Shown one piece after another: positions 23,944-37,714 of a DNA stretch of 64,000 nucleotides (its first letter is position 1; the number at the start of each line of letters is the position of its first letter). Where the stretch lies: NCBI GenBank assembly GCA_023512835.1, contig CM042091.1, positions 18,927,506 through 18,991,505 on the forward strand, written 5' to 3'. The notes under the pieces are model-generated. The model had not been told where the DNA came from, did no database searches, and saw nothing but the letters and a program-made list of their open reading frames with translations. Source of the DNA: Taxillus chinensis. Lineage: Eukaryota > Streptophyta > Magnoliopsida > Santalales > Loranthaceae. A program made the translations under genes and the position numbers.

Positions 23944-26900
23944 ATGGGGTGGGCCATCGCACTACATGGCGGCGCTGGCGACATCCCCCTCTCTCTGCCG
24001 GCGGAGCGTCGTGAGCCCCGCGAAGCAGCCCTTCGCCACTGCCTTCAAATCGGCGTCTCAGCACTCAAAGCCAATCGCTCTCCTATCGACGTCGTAGAAC
24101 TAGTGGTACCTCTCTCTCTCCCCCCCCCCCCTCTCCCCTTGTGTACAATATCTGCGTATTTATGTTTCGCTATCCATCTATTATACACATATCAAGCTGC
24201 AGATAAATAATGAAATGAGTAAAAAATGCGTAAAATTTAGCACTGATCAGTGGACTTGCGTGAGGCTTCCGCTGTTTGATTTTATTCGCATATTTATACA
24301 AGATTCATGCAATAACCTCTGGGTTGCGGAGTTCTGACCATTAGCCACTAGATTTTTAGTTCAGGGCACATTTTTTTATACGTAATAAAAACTTTATTAA
24401 AGAGGGATGAAAAAGAACCGAAGAAGAAGAACAAGAAAAAAACGAGAAGGCCCACATCTGCTAAGCCGTGGAGGAGTAGAGATAACTGGTAAAGGGTTGA
24501 GAGAGGATAAGATTGTCCAAGTTTAGTAAGTTTGGTGGTGCTAGTCTGCCAGGCTGGGATAGATATTTCCTAGTTCCTAGGCGGTTTATGTGAATTTTAA
24601 TGAATATTAATACAAAAATATTTTAGAAATACTAACTTCAAAATCTTAATCAGCAGGCAGCAAACAAAATAGGTGCAAGTGTTTAAACCTTAATAAGTAG
24701 TGAGAATGGATATCTTAAAATAAGTAGGGCCCTTTGAGTTAACGTTTGATTTGGGGTGGGGATTTTCATGATCAATCAAGGATTTAATATTGACCAAAAA
24801 ACAGAGAAGGGAAATATTGTGGTCGACCTCGTAGGGCTGCTTAGCCGCTTATTGGGACAAAATGATCCAACTAAGGTGGCTAGGCTACCACCACGGCCCT
24901 GGCTGGGTTTAGAAAAGAGAAAGTACCATCCCATATGTGAAGGAAAATAAAATGATTCATCTATGTAATTGGTCCCTACTATGCAATAAAATAGTTTATA
25001 ATATAAAATTGATTAAATTGAAATGATTACAGGTCCTCTCTTATATATATATATATATATATTATGGTCTATGAAACAGGTTTGTGAACTAGAAAACAAC
25101 CCACATTTTAATGCTGGGAGAGGATCCGTATTGACAACCAATGGCATCGTAGAAATGGAAGCTTGCATCATGGATGGAAATACAAAAAATTGTGGAGCTG
25201 TTTCTGGTCTCACCAGCATAGTCAATCCTATAACTCTTGCACGGTTGGTAATGGAGAAAACTCCACATATATATCTTGCATTTGATGGTGCTGAGGCATT
25301 TGCCAAGGAGCAAGTGAGTTCAAGTCTTACCAGGCATTCTCTCCTTATTTCTTCCTCCACAATATCTATTTAGCTTTATGTTAATGTTAAGCGTTTGTCG
25401 CGAGCGCTCATGAAAACATTTGTAATTACCTAATTTAACCTATATAGATAAGGCAAGCACGGTTGATCCCACAGAGATAGTGCTACTTCTTGGGTCATAG
25501 GTATATACTAGGGCTTGACATATATAATAAGAAAGATAAATAATTAAAATACAATTATCTAATCTATGTTAATTTTTAAACTAACTAATGTGATGGAGGT
25601 GGTAGCGAGAGGTATTGTAATAGTTTTGCACCTTAAGTAAGGGGTTTAGATGCAATAGGTCTTTTATTGAATATGCCCTATATGAATTTTACACATTGTT
25701 ATGGTTAAAAACTTAACTCTCTAATGTATTAACCATCCTCTCTTGAGTAATATGGCCGTGTGCTACTCTAGCTAGGGGGAACTCCATCGATCTCTAGCTA
25801 GGGGGAACTCCATCGATCCTCTCAAACTAGTTCCTCATTAGCTCTATGTCACGAAGTTAGACTTACGACGAGCTAACTCGTGCGGTACTTAGTCACTTAG
25901 CGGAAACTTCGTGAATTAAGCCTTTTAAATTCGAGTGAATGTTTAGAGTTATTTGGGACAACGAACAACGATTAGTAGAAGTTGTCAGGGTTTTCACACA
26001 TATCTTTGTCACGGGGTCAGAGTTTTTACCCGTGCGGCACTCGGTCACCCTAGTGGATGATTCGAGTAAGCCATACTAATTAGGGCATACTTAGATTGGT
26101 TTCGTCCTGCCTTGAGCTCATTAGGAGAACGGCTCTAGTTCCCGACCAATTTGTGTAGGGATGACCAAGTCCCCTCTTCATCGTCAAGTCCGAGACTAGC
26201 GGCGTACTCTCCGCATTTAACTGGGTTGATACGTTTGAATTCCGAAGGAACTCCATCAATCTCTCACACGAACTGCCGTGAAGCCTATCCCATCCGCACC
26301 CGTTACACTTTCCGTCTTGCCCCGCCGCAAGTAGCGCACACCTGCATCACTTAGGAGATGCCCGCCAGCACCACGCTGTTCGAGGCATGACATTCTTCCC
26401 CACTTGATTTCACAACGTCCTCATTGCGTTTAGCGAGTTCGAAAGAACCAGGATCATTCGGAGCGCTCCTTTCGACTCCCGCAGCGTTACTCTGTCCCAT
26501 TCTCGGGTACTTTACCCTTGGCTTGGCGGACAACTTTGGTGGATGCGATGTGTGCAAGACCTTTGTCTGGTCGACCCCCATCTGTTAGGAGCTCAGTCCC
26601 AATATAGGATCAGGGACCACATATCTGTCGTGAGAGTGCTTAGGTGAGCTTTCTTGAAAACGGGCCGCAACTGCTCTGATACTACTTTATTACGGGGTCA
26701 GAGTTTTCACCCGTGCGGCACTCGGTCATCCTGGTGGATGCTCTGAGTAAGTCATACCGATCAAGGCACACGTAGACTGGTTTCACTCTGCTTTGGGCTC
26801 ATTAGGAGAACGGCTCTAGTTCCCGATCAGTTTGTATAGGGATGGTCAAGTTTCCGCTTCATCGTCACGTCCGAGACTAGCAACGTACTCCCCGCATTTA

Positions 26901-29900
26901 ATCGGATCGGTATGTCTGAACTTTGAAAGGGCTCCATCGATCTCTCGCACAAACTGCCGTGTAGCCTATCCCATCTGCACTAGTTATGCTTTTCACCTTG
27001 CCCCTCCGCAAATAGCACACACTTGCACTGCTTGGGAGACGCCCGTTAGCATCATGATGTTTTAGGGTGTGACATCTAGCAAGATTTTCTAGGGGCGATT
27101 CTGGTTCTCGCAACTAAAGCTTACCCTAGTTAGGTTATGCGGTATTTTTGGTTAATTATTTCACCTTTCAGCACTTCGCAATTAATCATAAGGTCTAAGC
27201 AATCACACTTCCAATTAACCAACAAGAATTTCTAAAAAAAATAAACAAATAAATAATCAACATAATAAATTCAAATATCAATTTATGTGTAATTGATTGA
27301 TTGGTGATTGAAATAGTGATTATAATATTTATATATACGTGCCTTGGTCCTTTATATGTGGTGGGAGACATTGGCCTATTTTGGTGTTGCCTGCACTGTG
27401 TTATGATGGCACTTGTAGCCAAGCCGCGTTGAGGTAGCGCAGCAGATCCCGTAGTGGTCGCCGGCCGCCTCATACAGGTGAGGTGGCCTAAGGCGGGCCG
27501 TTTCGACGCCTCATCCCGTACCAGGGATGAGGCGCCCGCGACATCGAATGACGCGTCGTAAATAAAAAACAGTCAAAGTAAAAGCTTAACTTAATTTTAA
27601 GGTGTCTTGCATTGCCTCATGCCTCGCATTAGAGAGTCGAAGTAGGGTCCTCATCCTCGTCGTCCGGTCGTTGTAGGCTTGTAGTAGTGTCGTCGCAGGT
27701 AGACGCGTTGTCGTTGGCAGTGTGGCAGACGTGTCGTCGCAGGCAAACGCGTCACCGCAGGTAGACGCATCGTCGGTCGTCTAGTGCAACGTCGTCAATC
27801 GATCCAGTGCTCCAACGTCGTCATCGGCTTGTCTAGTGCTCTAGTGTCATTGTTGATCCAAGGAAAGCAGTTAACGCATTTCTTTGTTAAAATTTTATAT
27901 ATGAAGTTATATATTAATGTTATATTATATATTAAAGTTATAAATTAAGTTAAATAATTTGATTTAATTTTAAATTTTAATTATGATTTATGGTTTTATT
28001 ATTTTAATAATTAAATTTGATGCTTGGTTAAATTATATTAAAAATTAAATTTAATGTTATATTATATATTATTTTAAAAACTAAGTTTAATGTTATATTA
28101 TATATTATTTTATAAATTAAGTTAAATAAATTGATTTAATATTAAATTTTAATTATGTCGATATGCTTTTATGGTTTTATTATTTCAATCATTTGATATT
28201 TAGTAAAACTAAATTTGTTCATTTAATTTTTATATTTTGTATATATTTACAAAAAATTGTTAACGGTGAGGCGCCCGCCTTAACCGCCTCAAGGCGCTCA
28301 CCTCGCCGTACAGCTTTAATTCCGTACCGTACCGCATTCCGTATTTTTGAACCTTGCTTGTAGCATATGCTGGCATTGCTGATTCAATTATTTTATCTCA
28401 TGCTGATTATGAGTTCTTAGTTAGTTCTGTCCGGATGGCTACATCTTCAACACATATTGCTACATTGACATTTCAACCATCAGGTAATCTCTCTTATTTG
28501 CTTACTTCTACGCCTAATACCTGGGTGACTCTAGAGCCACTCATCACATGATTGGTAATTCTAAACTCTTATCATCTTTTTAATCTATAGCTACCACATT
28601 ATCTCATCTAGTTATCTTTGCTGATGGTTCTTAAACTTTTATCAATAGAATGGGGACTATGCACTTAAGTCGATCTCTTTCCCTTCTAACTGTTCTGCAT
28701 TTACCTTGCTCAACATATAACTTATTATTTGTTATAAAACAATTAAGAGATTCAATCAAGAACTAACAGATAATAAATTGTATGGTGAGTGAGGTAAATG
28801 CATAATAGTTGGAAGCTAATTGGTGGGGGAATTGAAGCTAATGGTTTTTATCACTTCGATAGAACTATTCATTTTGTTGCCTATGTGATTGCCTATCGTT
28901 CCTTTGATCACTTCCGATTGCATTTAAGACATCCTTCTCTCAGTAAGCTTCAATCTATGTTGTCCTCTAGTGCTTCTGTTAAGTTTTTTCTGTGTAAAAC
29001 TTGTGAGTTAGGTAAAGACCATTGTGTTTCCTTTCCTTCCCGTGAAATAAATTGAGTGACTAAACCCTTTAAATTAGTTCACTCTGATGTATGGGGCCCC
29101 TTTCTTGTATCAACTCTTTTTGGTTTCAAATATTTGTTATATTCGTAGATGATTATTATCGCATGACTTGGTTATATTTAATGAAAACCTAGACCGTAGT
29201 TTTTTCTTGTTTTCAACAGTTCGATTATGAAATTCAAAATCAGTTTCAGGTCCTTATTAAATACTTGCGATCTGATAATGCCAAGGAGTATCTGAGTACC
29301 TCTTTTGGATTTTAGCCCTTTCTTATCTCCCATGGTATTGTACATCAAACTTTTTGTTCCTATGCTCTTCAACAAAATGGAGTTGTTAAATGGAAGAATT
29401 GTTGTTTACTTGATGTTGCCCGATGTTTGCTTTTGTATACGCAACTTCCTAAATCTTTGTGGGGTTCTGTAGTTCTTACAACTTGTTATTTGATTAACAG
29501 TAATCTCTTGTTTGTTCAACGTGGACTCATTTCCTACTCCATTCTTTATTTTGATGTTCCCCTTTTCTTTCTTCGACTTCGTGTCTTTGGTTGTGTTTGT
29601 TTTGTGCAATGCCTTGGACCTGGTCGTAATAAATTGGATTTCCGTTTTCTTAAGTGTGTTTTCATTGGCTATTCTTGCATTAAGAAAGAGTATCGATGTT
29701 ATGGCCCCTCGACTGGTCACATCTATGTCTTAGCTAATGTCATTTTTCATGAGGATGAATCTTATTATACTTCTTTCTCACATTGAACCTGCTCCTCTGG
29801 TTATTCCGTCTCATGTTCCTCTCATTGTCTCCTCTCCTGAGTTGGCTTCAATTGATCCAGGTCTCCCATCTTGTGGTCAATTAATTGGGCACACATATCA

Positions 29901-30559
29901 TCACCGGCCGCAAGCTCCTGAAGTTCCTCTCATATCAATTGACATCTCGTCTTTTGATCCGATTCTAGACCATGACCTTCCTATTACTCAATGTAAAGGT
30001 ACTCGTTCTTGTGTTGGTCGTCTTCTTGACTATTTTGTTTCTTATACTAGTAATGTCCGCTCTTGGTATTCTGTCTAACTTTATCTTTACTGCCAAGTTA
30101 TCACATTATTTTTTTGCTTTTGTTTCCTTTGTTTCGTCTCTGGTTGTGTCTCACAGTGTTGCTGAAGCTCTTGCTCATTTTGGGTGGCGCTAAGGCCATG
30201 AATGACGAGATGTAGGCTTTTCGTACTAATGTTACATTGTATCTCACCTGGCTACCTGCTAATAAACATGTTGTTAGGTTCTAATGGGTTTTCATTGCGA
30301 AAGTTCACCCTTACGGTTCCTTTGAACGATTAAAGGCTCGCCTGTATGGTGTTGATTTTGATGACACGTTTTCTCTTGTTGAAAAAATTTCCTTTGTCCG
30401 GGTGTTCATTTCCTTAGCTATTACTCTTCATCAACTTAATGTCAAGAATGTATTTCTCCATAGTGATCTTATCAAGGAGGTTTATATGGAGCAAACACCT
30501 AAGTTTATTGTTTGGGGGAGGGAGGGAGGGAGAGGGAGAGAGGGAGGGAGGGAGGGAGG

Positions 30560-30628
<69 letters not shown>

Positions 30629-33600
30629 GTATGTCGTCTTCTTAAAGTTCTTTATGGGTTGAAACAATCTCCTTGGGTTTGGTTTGGCAAGTTTAGCGAT
30701 GCTCTCCTTCGTTTTGGCCTCATCTAATATAGTATTGATCATTCTGTATTCATCTCCTCCTCTTCTGTTGGTTGTATTTTCTTGGTTGTCTATGTTGATG
30801 ATATTATTATTACTGGTAGTGACAAGGTAAACATTTAGCAGTTGAAGCATTTTTTGCAATATGAGTTTTGTACCAAGGACCTGGGCTGCGTATGTTATTT
30901 CTTGGGCATCATAGTAGCCTATTTTGTACTGTCAATATCTTTGTCACAACCATGGTTCAAAAATACGTACAGAGGCGCCGCCTCTGTATAGCGCCTCGCC
31001 TCCTTGGTAGCCAGGCGTCCCGACGTGGGGGCACAGAGTCGGCGAATCTTCGAAAGCCATTCTGGGCAGTTGAGGCGCCCGCCTCACCCGCGGTACGGGT
31101 TGAGGCGGCATATATGTTAAGTTAAAAAAATTAGGTATAAAATTAAATACCTCGTTAAGGGTTAATCCGATGCCATCTCCGACCATCCGAGAGAATCTTG
31201 TATGTCGTCTTCTTAAAGTTCTTTATGGGTTGAAACAGTCTCCTTGGGTTTGGTTTGGCAAGTTTAGCAATGCTCTCCTTCGTTTTGGCCTCATTTAATA
31301 TAGTATTGATCATTCTGGATTCATCTCCTCCTCTTCTGTAGGTTGTATTTTCTTGGTTGTCTATGTTGATGATATTATTATTATTGATAGTGACAAGGTA
31401 AGCATTTAGCAGTTGAAGCATTTTTTGCAATATGAGTTTTGTACCAAGGACTTGGGTTATGTATGTTATTTCTTGGGCATCATAGTAGCCTATTTTGTAC
31501 AGTCAATCTCTTTGTCACAACCATGGTTCGAAAATACGTACAGAGGCGCCGCCTCACCTCCGGTATGCCCGCCTCACCCGCGGTACGGGTTGAGGCAGCG
31601 TATATGTTAAGTTAAAAAATTGAGGTATAAAATTAAATACCTCGTTAAGGGTTAATCCGATGCCATCTCCGACCATCCAATGCAAGATGATCGAATGCGA
31701 TCACGCCATCAACGGAAGACCTCGACGACGGGTGACCTTTGCTCCATGATCGGCAACGATGACCTCTGCCCCACGATCGGTGACGATGACCTCTGCTCCA
31801 CGATCGGCGACAATGACCTCTGCTCCACGATTGGCGACGACAACCTCTGCTCCACGATCGGCGACGACCTCTGCTCTCGTTTCTCTTCCTCGCTGCCGCT
31901 GCCAGGTGTTCACGCAATGAAATCAATCAAAAATATTTAACCCTTCATTTTAAAATAATAATAATAATATTATTATTAAATTTAAAACTCTTACTTTAAT
32001 TTTAAATTTTACATTATACACACATATATCACATTATTATATTAATGCTGAATATAAAATCAATCAAAAATATCAAAATTTACTTTATCCCTTGCTCAAT
32101 AAGCTTATTTGAAGCTTATGTGCACATAGACATAGCTTATGTGCACATAGACATGGCCTTGAAGTAAAAATATCAAAATTTACTTTATCCCTTTCTCCTT
32201 TATCTTTTGCGGCGGTGTGACTTTTCTCCTCGGTGGCAGCGTTGGATTTCTTTTTGTATCTCTACTGTCCGCTTTTTGGTGTTGGTGAATGGCAGCCCCT
32301 GTGGTTTCTTTTCGAGTTCTCGCGGTCTTCGTCAGGGGGATCCTTTGTCCCCGCTGCTTTTCCTTCTCGTTATGGAGGCTTTTAGTCATTTGGTTGCTTC
32401 TGCTTCTACTCTTGGGTTGCTCTCGGGGTTTTCTGTGGGACCTAGTGGTGGCAGGCGTTTGATGATCTCTCATTTGCTCTTTGCGGATGATACTCTGCTT
32501 TTTTGTGAGCCTGACCCTGAGCATCTTTTCCATTTGCGTGCCCTCCTTGTTTGGTTTGAGGCTCTTTCGGGGTTGCACATCAATTTGGGCAAGTCCGAGT
32601 TAGTGCCCGTTGGGGTGGTGCCTCATTTGAGGGAACTTGCGGCTATTCTTGGGTGCACTACTTCTCAGCTGCCTCTTACTTATTTGGGCCTGCCTTTGGG
32701 GGCTGCTTTCCAGTGTTCCTCTATTTGGCATCCACTTATTGAGAAGATGGAACGTCGGCTGGCGGGGTGGAAGCGGATTTATCTTTCCAAGGGTGGTCGG
32801 CTTACTTTGCTCAAGAGCACACTCTCCGGTTTGCCTATCTATTTTTTTTTCTCTTTTCTCTATTCCTGCTGCGGTGGCCTCCCGGATTGAGCAAATCCAA
32901 CGGAATTTTCTATGGGGTTCTACAGTGGCGGTGACCCGCCCTCATTTGGTTCGGTGGGCATCTATTTGTCGGCCCCTTGCTCAGGGTGGTCTCGCTATCA
33001 AGCGGATCCGTCGTTTTAACACGGCTCTTCTTGGTAAGTGGCTTTGGCGGTTTGGGCTTGAGAGGGCTGCCTTGTAGAGGCAAGTGATTGTGGTGAAATT
33101 TGGTGCCCTGGAGGGGGGTTGGATGTCTCGGGTCCCGCATGGTCCTCATGGGGTGGACTGTTGGAAGGCTATCCGTTCGCGTTGGGATTCCTTCTCTCAG
33201 TTGGTGGCTTTTGTTGTGGGGGATGGCTCCTCTATTCGGTTTTGGGATGATATTTGGTGTGGTCAGGTGCCTTTGAGGGGGGCTTACCCGGAGTTGTACC
33301 GTCTTGCTTGTCGCAGGGATGGCTGTATGGCTGATTTTCTACAGGCTCGTGGGGATTCCTTGCATTGGGAGGTGTCTTTTTTGCGTTCGGTCCAGGATTG
33401 GGAGTTGGAATCCTTTTCCTCCTTCTTTGCTCTTTTGTATTCCAGTCGCCCCTCCCTGACCGCACTGGACCGGTTGTGTTGGCGGCATGCTCCGACGGTT
33501 GGCTTTAGTGTTCGGTCCTTCTACTCTCTTCTCACCCCGGATGCCCCTCCTTGCTTTCCATGGAGGTTGGTCTGGAAGGTTCCGGTCCCTCCTCGGGTGA

Positions 33601-36600
33601 GTTTCTTTGTTTGGTCTGCAGTGCTTGGGAGGATTCTTACGGCAGACAACTTGCGCTGTCGTGGTATGGTGGTGGTTAGCTGTTGTTTCTTGTGTCAGGC
33701 GGACGCTGAGTCTATTGATCACATTTTTCTTCATTGCCCATTTGCCCGGGAGCTCTGGGACATGTTTCTTGGTTTGTTTGGGCTTCCTTGGGTGATTCCT
33801 CGAGGTGTGGTTGATTTGTTCTCTTGCTGGGCTGGTTGTGTGGGTCGCCAGTCACCACTTTGGCGTGTTATTCTTCATTGTATCTTGTGGTGTCTTTGGC
33901 GCGAGCGGAATGCTAGACTGTTTGATAATCGTGTGCTTTGCGTGGTGGAGCTTAAAGCCTGTGTCTTGCGTTCTCTTCTTGGGTGGTTCTCTGCCTCGGG
34001 TTCATGTTTTTCTTGTATTGTGGATGTTGTTGATGGGTGTTCCTTTTGAGCTGGGTGTTGCTCTTTTGTTGTTTCTTATTCTTTTGTTATTTCTCTCTTA
34101 GTGCACTTCTTGTGTACTTTGTTTTTAATAAAGTTTCTTATTACCTATAAAAAAAACTATAAACTTAATTAATTTTATACATTAGAATAAATAAAACCAA
34201 TAAAAAGTGGATGATATTTAATAATGTGATTATTAAATAATAAAATTTTATTTGATAGATTATTATTTATGAATAATATATATCTTTTATAACATGCATT
34301 TCAAGTTTAAACTAATAGGGTATTCTTTGTGTCTTAAATGCAAAAATCATTTTGGAATGTGTGTTTCAAGACCTTGTGCCTTTCTAGTGAAAAAATCATT
34401 TTGGGATCTAAAATTTCAATCATTATATACAGATAACACTCTATTGAATGAAGATTAGAATATCTATTTGAGACTTTAAGTTGTTTTGTTTTATTGAATA
34501 TTTAAAATTGACTATAAAGACTTAATTTCTATGGAAATTTTTTTACTTTTAGTATGATAATATTTTCAACATAAATTTATTGTTTAAGTTTGAGGCGCCT
34601 GCCTCGACCGTACTGAGACGCTCGTATATTTGTATAGCCTTTGGCCGTACCATTTTCACCTCACGTATTTTTGAACCTTGGTCACAACGAAAATATGTTT
34701 TTGATATACTTGATGAAGTTGAATACTTAGGGGTAAAACCTGTTGATTCTCCTATGGATTCAATGTCAGATTGGATTCCGAACATGGTGACTTATTCCAT
34801 AATCCTGCTCAATATTGAAGACTAGTTGGCAAGCTTAATTATTTACTATATGTTTTCTTTGTAGTGAGCATTGTAAGTCAGTTTATAAGTATTCTTCGTA
34901 CTACCTACTGGATTGCAACCCTATAGATTGTGAAATACTTGGACGCAATATCCTATTTATCAACTAGGGGAATCTTAACATACAAAGTTATTTTGATCCT
35001 GATTGGACAGGATGTCCAATGGATCAGAGGTCTATTATCGGGTACTGTGTATTTCTTGATGGAAATCTAGTAGCATGAAAAAGTAAAAAGCAACATGTAG
35101 TATCGCGGTCTAGTGCTGAAGCGGAGTATAGGGCTATGGCACATGTAGCAAGTGAAGTGAATTGATATGATTGAAAATATTGCTAGCAGAAATTGGCTTA
35201 CCTTCTCAATATCCCTTTGTGTTGCATTGTGATAGTAAATTTGTTATTTATATTACCTCCAATTCAATGTTTCACGAAAGAACGAAATATATTGAAGTTG
35301 ACTGTCATTTTATACATGAAAAGGTGAAGAGTTAAGCGATTGAGCTTACATACATCTGAACAAAACATCAACTTGTTGATATCTTTATTAAATCTTTAAG
35401 AGATAATAGTAGAAGTTGTCTTTGTAACAAGTTGGGTTATTTGACATATACACTCCAACTTAAGAAAAAGTATTAGAGAGCAAGGGTAGTTTAGCCCTTT
35501 CACATTCATGTAATATATTATATGTATGTCTCACACCATTGCATGAAATACAAGACATGTTTTCTAACACCATTGTTAACACACATTATTGAGCCAATTA
35601 AGTCAAAAAAATGTCACTTTCCACCTGTGTTAGTGTTGGATTGAATCCAAAATTTGGATGATGTGAATAAAATCATGTGTAATTTGATATTCGAGCACTT
35701 CGCTAACGCAGAGTAAAGAACCATGTAACGAAATAAGAATCCGAGTACTCAACTGACACGGAGTAAGCAACCATTAACAGAGTAAGGATCTGAGCACTTC
35801 ATTAATACAGAGTAAGAAACCTTGCGACGGAGTAAGACGATATTGCTTTAACTACTTATCTTATCATCATGGTGCATTCAAACTCATCAGCTTGTCATGT
35901 CCCAATGTAAGAAAAGTTTCATTGAAGACATTTAAGTCATCTTACACGTGAATCACACGGATGCATGGATTAATTTTCAATGAAATTGGAACTATACAAA
36001 ATGAATTTAATTTACTCATATTTCTAATATCTTAAGCTCCACATCCGTAGCATTAAAACAGAAGGACTTTCCAAGAAGATATTGATGAAGCTCAACAACC
36101 AAGATATTCAGTTCCAAGAATGTCTCTAATGGATGCATATAAATATAGAACCTTGTATATTTGTACGTGTGTGCTTTGAACGCACTTTTGGTGTGCTTGT
36201 TAGAACTTTTAGCTAGTGTATGCGTAATTGTAAAAGAGTGCTACTGTAAACCAGTGAGAAATATTTTTTCAGTAGATTCAAGTTTGTGCAAACAGCTTTA
36301 TTTGCTATATAATTTATTGCAGTTATCATTTGATAATAATACAAATTACTTTCACTATCAGATTGTCTTTCGCATTGATTTACTCTTTCGGTTTGAATTA
36401 GTGTTGTGCCAAAAAAGTTAGAAATAGATTTAAAAGAGCCTATTCATCCCCTTTATGCTCTCCGGGACCAACAGTTAGCACTAATTTTTTCAGATTATAG
36501 TTGTTCAATCATAAAGCTGCTATTGGTTTCTTAATGAAATCATCTCCCATTCATATGGATAGTGTCTGTATTAATTTATGTGAATGGGTATTCTTTATTT

Positions 36601-37668
36601 TAGTAAGTTTTGAATTATGGCTATGTTTACTTTTTCTGTCAAATCACAGTCAGGTTGTCCTATATTTTCAAATTTTTTGAATTCTAATTGCATTATTGGG
36701 AGTCCAGTTTTAAATTATGTATGACATTACAGGTTAATGTATATTATTGGGAGTCCAGTTTTAGTTTGTTGGATATATAGCTAGTGTACTTATCAGTTAC
36801 TGCTCTGCCTGTGGCAACGTTATCCACAGTGCTCATAAATGCTGTTTAATACTATTTTCCTGACTTCAACAATTTAAATCCTATTCTTACTTTTTCAGTT
36901 GAATTATTATTAAGTTGTCATATATTTGCAAATATTTTGGTTTCTCATTACATTATTGGGAGTTCATAGGAAAAGGGTATAGTATGTAAAGCATTAGAGG
37001 TTAACTTATATGACATGGTTGTGGCATGAGTCTACAGGTAGTTTGTTGGATATATCACTAGTATGCTTACCGGTTACTTCTCCGCTTATGGTAATGTTAA
37101 AGTTCTGATGGTTCCATATTAAAGCCAATTAACAAAGGACAGGATGCAAGATCTTATTAATTAATTACAAGGCAAGGCTAGACAATTTCCGATGTGAATT
37201 ATAAATCTCAACACACTTTCTCGTGTGTGACTCATCATTGAATCAAGCTCATGGGTGATGCAAGCACATGTGACTGCTCTAATACCATGTTCAGGTTTGA
37301 AGATTTTCATCTCAACAACAATTGATAATGGATGGGTCATCGAGGGATCTTATTAATTAATTACAAGAATAGATAATTCTTGATGCAGAATTATGAATCT
37401 CAAGACTAAATATTTTTTTTTTCCCTTCACTGATTTGAGTCCTTTTTATTTTTTGAGTTAAACATGAATATTGGATTGTTGGAACATTGTATTGGCTCTT
37501 GATAGGTGCAGATTAATAATTTTTCATGGGGTTGGAGGAAGTAAATAATTATGATGCACTATTCCATATTCTCTAACATTTCTACTATTATTGACGAATC
37601 TGATGTTTTTTGTTAGGTTCTGCAATTATTATTATTGTTGTTATTATTATTTTCGTTTTGGAAATTTG

Positions 37669-37714
<46 letters not shown>

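Larger units (their letters stand above)
26007..27074 (-). mobile_element. TRIM-type miniature LTR retrotransposon
   Basis: Two related direct repeats of 386 and 387 bp (26007-26392 and 26688-27074) flank a 295-bp internal region. Read on the minus strand, the 5' LTR (27074-26688) starts TGTCACACCC. It is followed after three bases by tagtatcagagc, one mismatch from the initiator-Met-tRNA primer site, at about 26674-26685. The internal part ends in the polypurine tract caagtggggaagaa (26393-26406) next to the 3' LTR. No gag or pol fits in 295 bp, so it is non-autonomous. Flanks atctt and tctag do not form a TSD. Confidence 0.85.
31522..34680. mobile_element. hAT-like element with nested LINE, 8-bp TSD gtcacaac
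   Basis: It is flanked by gtcacaac at 31514-31521 and 34681-34688. The left end catggttcgaaaatacgt matches the inverted right end (acgtatttttgaaccttg, 34663-34680) at 16 of 18 positions. Subterminal GC-rich words (gaggcgccgcctc; gtttgaggcgcctgcctcgacc at the other side) are shared with the element at 27420-28356. An 8-bp TSD and CA-starting termini fit the hAT superfamily. About 2 kb of the 3159 bp is a LINE fragment; the rest has no transposase frame. Confidence 0.8.
28365..35569 (+). pseudogene. Ty1/Copia relic (second), interrupted by nested elements
   Basis: Protein fragments appear in Copia order. The protease-proximal '[13 protein letters not shown]' is near 28530. GAG-pre-integrase ([20 protein letters not shown]) is at 28900-29020. 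Integrase pieces ([16 protein letters not shown]) are near 29335-29400, with its C-terminal part at 29427-29786 ([24 protein letters not shown]). Reverse transcriptase is near 30400-30920 ([33 protein letters not shown] intact). After the hAT insertion (31522-34680), '[17 protein letters not shown]...PVDSPMD' resumes at 34687, then RNase H ([18 protein letters not shown]) at about 35100-35160. Many stops and frameshifts exclude function. The 5' LTR and most of gag were not found. Confidence 0.88.

Noticed and set aside
30902..31125. Protein-coding frames across the Copia/hAT junction
   Set aside because: They fuse fragments of two dead elements; the composition is that of the hAT subterminal repeat.
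31680..31940. Open frames on both strands with repeats such as LCSTIGDD
   Set aside because: They are translations of a 27-bp minisatellite and have no domain or start context.
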